From Zarea fungicola (taxonomy: Eukaryota; Ascomycota; Sordariomycetes; Hypocreales; Cordycipitaceae): a stretch of 64,000 bases of DNA. The notes below the pieces were generated by a model. It worked only from the letters and a program-made list of their open reading frames with translations. It searched no databases and was not told the DNA's origin. Positions 58,715-64,000 of the stretch are shown piece after piece. The stretch spans positions 90,635 to 154,634 of the forward strand of contig FWCC01000329.1 in assembly GCA_900169235.1 (NCBI GenBank), written 5' to 3'. Numbering within the stretch: position 1 is the first letter of the stretch; every line of letters starts with the position of its first letter. Made by a program: the position numbers and the translations under genes.

Positions 58715-60878
58715 GGTCACTTAGTTTTTGTTACAGAAGTGTGACCCAAAAAAGGTGAATTTTTGGGAAGTAGGGGGGGGGGGTTAGGACATTTGTTTCA
58801 GGTCTTACTGTTTCGCTGTCTTGTGATGGGCGGTAAAACTTATCCAGGACGGCTTACATTGCGAAGATGACGGGCGGCTAGAGAAACACGCCGAGATGAA
58901 GGATGATGGATTGAGCAGCAACAGCAACCTGGCTGGCGTACCAACCCCACCCGCCTGCACGCGAAAATGAATAATTACCAGCGGAGAAAATAATTCATCA
59001 AACGCGTCATGGAAATGCAGGCCCAAGGTGTGTGTGCGCGATTGCGTGTGTGTGCCAGAGCGTGATGGCCAGGAATGGTGGTGAAACTATGCACATTCCT
59101 GAGTCCAAAGTACACAGTGCTGGATGGACTACAAAAGTGGTTGGGGATACATGCACCAAGAACCAGGAAAACAGGGAAAAACAGAGTTTTTGTTGCAGAA
59201 AGCAAATGTAGGCCCAAACCTCATGATGGTCGGGTGGCGACGATTGGATTGGATGGAGATGATGTGGATGACTGCGAGGAGAAAAAAAAAAAGCGTCTCG
59301 TCATGCACGTAAATCAGGAAAAGGGTTGGCTGGGAGCGAAGCTGCATGAGGCGTGACGTCGGGACTGTGGCTGGTGGCTGGAAAGTTCATCACAGATATC
59401 ATTAGCCACTGCAAGCTCGTGTGGAGACTCTTGACGGAATCGGTTGTGGCTAGCAATAGGTGGGTCTGGGGAGGGAAGGCGCCACTGTGGCTAGTGTAGC
59501 CTGAATGGGTAAGCTAGCACACAGCACAGCCATTGTGTGGCTTGGTCCAGACGTTAAGAAGCTATGACGCCATTGGCGGGCCAGGTAAGGCTGTAAAAAT
59601 GCCTTTGTGGCGCCTGTCTTTTTGGGGTCTTCCCCTCTAGCGTCTCTATTTTTGGTGCATTGGATGGGATGGCGTGTGGGTTTCTACTCTATTTTCCATT
59701 TCGTAGTTTTCTTACTGGTACATCTTGACATTCTTTTTTTGTAACCAAAAAGATTGGGAATGCATAAGATGCGGCTTGCAAAGACTTGGTCTCGTAAGAA
59801 AAACCACAGGACACAAAATGCTAAAAATGGAGGGGAGAAGAAAATTCGGTCACCAACAGGAATGTATGGACAATGTCTTGGTTGGGGCCGGAAACAATGG
59901 GCGTTCCACACCCAACACACAATTGGGGGAAGCCCGGTGCGCATTGTTTTGCAATTGGTCGCTAGGTGTGTAATGCATGTATGAGACAGACAATTGCCCC
60001 ATAGCAGGACGGAAAAAGGTGCTTTCTACCAACGTCAAGTTAGCGGTTGAAGAAGCAAAAAAAAAAATAGTAACTAAAGCTACTTTGGCTGACTGCAGAC
60101 TGGACTGAGAAATTAGAGAGACGGGTAGACAATGCATTGCCTAGACAACAGAGTACACAGTAACCAGGTTCCGTTTGATGAGGATAGTCGGCTTTTATTT
60201 TGTTTAGTATTGTAGTATTCCCTTGGTCAGAGATTTTCTTTGCATGTTACCCCAAGATCCGAGCTTTGAGGCTCTGTGTTTCAAGACAGATCAGACGAAT
60301 CTAAGGTATCACGCAATGCAATGATCCCTTGGGCAGGGTGATACAGTACGGCCCGGTCTTACGCTGCATAATTATTAAAGCATAATGGATAGTGCATGTA
60401 ATACACAAAACGTATCTCCCTTCGCAGTACTCTGTACACTGTACAGAAATGCTGCACACTGCGCTATGGTGCCTTGGGCATCCGAGGGCGAAACACACAA
60501 GGGCGCAAGGGTGACGAGCGTTTTAAGACTCACCCTCGTAATCTTCCCTGCCAAGAAGTGATAGTCACGCTGATGACACTAATTCCAGGACTTGTAACAG
60601 AGAGACATTGGGTGCACAATCGTCACCTTGAATGAAGAAACCAAACGAAGAGAAATATTGATTCATGGAGATAGGCCGGCCGATCAAAAAGGATGACTGT
60701 GTGTATTACAATGTTGGTCTTTTGGGGTCATCCGTGGTGTGTGCATGTGTCTGTATTTAGTTACAAAGTAAGCTTTGCTGGCTGTGCAGCCTCCACACGC
60801 CGCACACACCAGTAAACTTAGCCTTATTACAGCGTCCTGCGCCCCAAATTTGGCAGCCAGTTCGCTGACATGTGTAGG

Positions 60879-60930
60879 TACGGAGTAAACTGTCAGCGAA
60901 TAGTAAAAGATGGCGTTCATCTACTCCGTA
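60879..60930. repeat. Inverted pair of TACGGAGTA elements
   Basis: TACGGAGTA (60879-60887) and its complement TACTCCGTA (60922-60930) face each other across 34 bases. These are two of the five exact copies of the nonamer in the window. Confidence 0.6.
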
Positions 60931-63900
60931 TCTATCTTGGGAATCAAGGCCTTGAGGTTCCTCGCTACCCGCCGCCGCTGCCCGCCCACAGCCGCCTACC
61001 GCTTGGCAAGGCTGAAAATAGTTACGGAAAGTATGGATAACAGAACGTTGAGAAATCAAAAATAAAAATTGAAACTAATTGCTGAGCAATCCTTTTGTAT
61101 TACATGATTTTTATTTTTATTTCTTCGTTCGCGGGGCTTGTACCTTTACATCTTCACGTTTAATCACACACTGTGCGTTCCTTTCTGGAATCAAAGAAAG
61201 CAGCCGCAGGTACATGGCGTGACTCCCCTTCCACTGTAACGCTGGCCCTGAGCCACCAAATTGGGATCTCCTACGGTGGTGAGATGAGCGAGAGGCAACG
61301 TGACCACTTCGTCCACCCTATACCAGCCTGTGCAATACTCGATCAGGTCTTTTTTGAATTAATTAACCCGGTGTGTCCCTCTGGAGAAGAATACCAAAAT
61401 AAAAAGAGCAATATGACAGTCAGAATAGAATTGAACAAGATATTTGTTGCAGGTAGCCGTCCTGTAAGCTTTTGCGCGAACCAATGTCCGTGCTACCAGT
61501 GCAACAGAAACTCTGTCAATATGTACCTGCAACTCAGCCGTGCAAAAAGGCCAACAACCTGCTTACACTGCATGTACCACGTTCCTCATTGAGCGATAAG
61601 TTCCGACAGGATGCGGAAGCGAACAATGACCAGCAAAACTGCACAGAGCGAAAACTGGAATTGGGCCGACCAATGCAGTACTGTACATCATCCAGGCAAG
61701 TACAGTACCAACTGATGGTTATCATTCGTGGGACACATGGCCGGCAAGTGACAAGTATAGATACCAATGGTACGGTAAGGTTCTATAAAATTAGAACTCA
61801 CCCTCAAGACTTTTTTTTAATTTTAATTTTCTGCATATCTAATAAATCCACATGCAAGATGAACCGTCAGAGGCAGACTCAATCGGAATCACCCACCTCT
61901 TCTTGTTACTTGTTCCTTTCAGAATCTCTACCTTTCGCCTCTGCAACACGACCGACATCTGACGAAAGGAGTCACAGGCAGAAAATCGGTGCAAAAAGAG
62001 CAAACCGTACACAGTGTGCATGATTCTTTGATCCATTTTCCAACTACATTTTTCGTGATGCATAAAGAAACCCAAAAGAGTTGCCAAAGACACAAATGCT
62101 GTCATCTGGTTGGCTGCATCCAGCCTTCGGCCATGACCGAGCTGAACCCAATCAAAGCCCACGACTCTGTACTCCGCCCTCGCCTACAAAGTGATGAGCA
62201 CACACTGTTGGATCGTCCTGATAAAACAGCCAGTACCGCTTCTTTGGCTACACCACACGTGTCCCGTGTACCGGCATAATCGTGGCAAGCTGGAGCAACT
62301 AGTGCCAGGAAAATGTGCCTGGTCAGGCGGCATCGCAAAAGGGCAGATAGAAGCCATGATTGGTGCTTTGTTCTTCTCTTTGGGCGGGGTTCTGGAGAGA
62401 GCTAAAGAGGCCAAACGACTTGTCCAAGGGGGCTACTTAGTTTCGATTGACTGGTTTCGATTGGCTCCTAGTTTCGGCTCTGTGGCGTTTGGTATGAATC
62501 TGCAGTCCTTGTGAAGAACAGATGAATAAACTGCTTCAAAAGTGTCACGAGGGGCACAATGAAACTTTTTGAATCACCACGTTTGGAGTGAGTATGCTGA
62601 CCCTTTTCAGCTACAAAAGAACCACGGCAGTTATTTTGCTCGCATTGACGATCGACAAAGGAGCATTGTAACTGCACAGAATGTGAGCGCTACTGAGTAC
62701 GCAGTGACAGAATGTGTGTTGCGCGTTGTTCGGGTTGCCCACCATGATTCCCCATGACATGTCATTAGTGCAGTCATTACCTTTTGCCGTCTCACGCATA
62801 GTCACTCGTTCACACACACAAGAGACCTGGTTGTCCAGCTTCCAGTTACAGAGATTGCCCAGCCGGATTTGCTAAATGCCCATCGTATGTAAATATCACT
62901 CTCCGGCCATAAGTAAGACGTAGACGGATGCCTGGCGTTCAAGTCGTCGAAAACATGCCGCAACCGGTAACGGATTTTAAAACGAGATGATCTCGACGTG
63001 CCGCGCACTGGCACATGGAGCCTCAAGGAAACAGAGGCTTGAACTATGTATGTACCAATATGAGGAACTATTATTACCCCGTTCCTGGACACGAAGGCGG
63101 AAAAAAAAAGGAAAATCAAACAGGAAAACGTGCCAAGGATCACAAAAAAGAAACGAAAAATGTTTCTAGAGTCGACAGGGAACAGGTGATCCTGGTAGAC
63201 TTGGACAATTTTTTTGTCTTTCTTTTTTTCTTTCCTTTTTGAAAACGGCCGCCACAATGCAGGGCACGCGAGTGAACATGGGCGGTGGGAGTTGAGTGTA
63301 GGTACCTAGGTTTGAGAAACGCCAGGCTAGGGCAGTTGAAACAACACTCGTTGGACAATTGGCAGGGCGGTGGGCAATAGTGATAGTTGCAAGCCACAAC
63401 TAGGGGTTGTGCTGCTGAAGCAGGCCTGTGACAGCAGGCACGTATCCCGAGACATAACATGATGCAGAGCAAGATTCTACACGAGCACTATTTTGTGAAG
63501 AAGCTGTCAATGTTTTCCCCCCCGTCCCTCCGTCTTCGTTTCTGTCAGGCAGCCGATTCCAAAATGGCGGTGGCCAAGCAGACTATGCTCCCAGCATCGA
63601 GGCAGACTAGGACGGGTTGGCGTAGCATCATCGTTGCTAGTTTGAGCCATCAGCAGCCAGTCAGGATTCGAGAGCAGCCACACCTCACCAGCCGCATAGG
63701 TTCCCTCACCTGCCCATTTGTTGGCCAAACTGGCAGATTTGACCCTCTGGAGGGGTAGCTCTTGGGGCTAAGGCTGCCCCCCCTGGTGCAGTTGAGCGGC
63801 CCTGCCAGATACGCTAGCGTGGCTCGCACCACTTAAAAAAACCGAGGGCCAAGCTTTTAGCGTCCCCACTCACACTAAAATTGGCCTGAACAAGGGTCAA

Positions 63901-64000
63901 GGAACCCCGTAAGTATACAGTGCGCATCGCTTCAACATGCACGGTAAGCGACCCCTGCCACCGATGCCACTTTCAACATACAGTGGGTCAAAAGTAATTC

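Larger units (their letters stand above)
56150..64000. other. 7.8-kb region without a recognisable gene
   Basis: Only frames below about 185 codons, none with family resemblance, and no convincing chain of exons. Contains simple repeats near 56505, a hairpin at 58681, a run of 11-12 G near 58773 and two inverted TACGGAGTA elements at 60879-60930. It could be the promoter region of a gene beyond the window, or contain unrecognised small genes. Confidence 0.5.

Overview
The window is nuclear DNA of a filamentous ascomycete (Pezizomycotina, most likely a sordariomycete and probably Hypocreales). The evidence is split genes with short introns (about 45 to 100 nt) carrying GTRNGY donors and CTNAC-like branch sites, no operons, a chromodomain/Hda2-3-like protein of the kind found in filamentous-fungal heterochromatin complexes, Clr5-type and fungal CorA-like families, and scattered TACCTAGGTA and TACTCCGTA motifs. 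The order-level placement is inference.

Layout. Positions 1-17145 hold no recognisable gene. From 17146 to 52574 lies a compact housekeeping block on both strands: a mitochondrial FAD/folate-type carrier (-), the SF3b4/Hsh49 splicing factor (+), the cohesin loader MAU2/Scc4 (-), the cytokinesis protein Cyk3 (-), a germinal-centre (GCK-III) kinase (+), the decapping nuclease Rai1 (-), a CDP-2-like chromodomain protein (+), cytochrome c oxidase subunit VI (-), an ELO fatty-acid elongase (+), an F-box/LRR protein (+) and a Clr5-ankyrin protein (-). A CorA-like membrane protein (-) follows at 54605-56149, then 7.8 kb without a recognisable gene.

The exon structures were built by hand from splice signals and frame. 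All twelve models close without internal stops and each total coding length is divisible by three. Noteworthy details are a probable 8-nt microexon in RAI1, very short first exons in HSH49 (20 nt) and the CorA-like gene (16 nt), a 49-bp-period tandem duplication at the 3' end of the Clr5-ankyrin gene, and a complete Cys-His-Asp triad in the Cyk3 transglutaminase-like domain.

The genes do not form one pathway. The themes are mitochondrial function (carrier, COX6), RNA processing (Hsh49, Rai1), chromosome structure (MAU2, CDP-2-like), septation and morphogenesis (Cyk3, GCK-III kinase) and lipid synthesis (elongase). Divergent pairs sharing an intergenic region are carrier/HSH49, CYK3/kinase, RAI1/CDP-2-like and COX6/ELO. 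I saw no secondary-metabolite cluster, intact transposon, tRNA, rRNA or CRISPR array.
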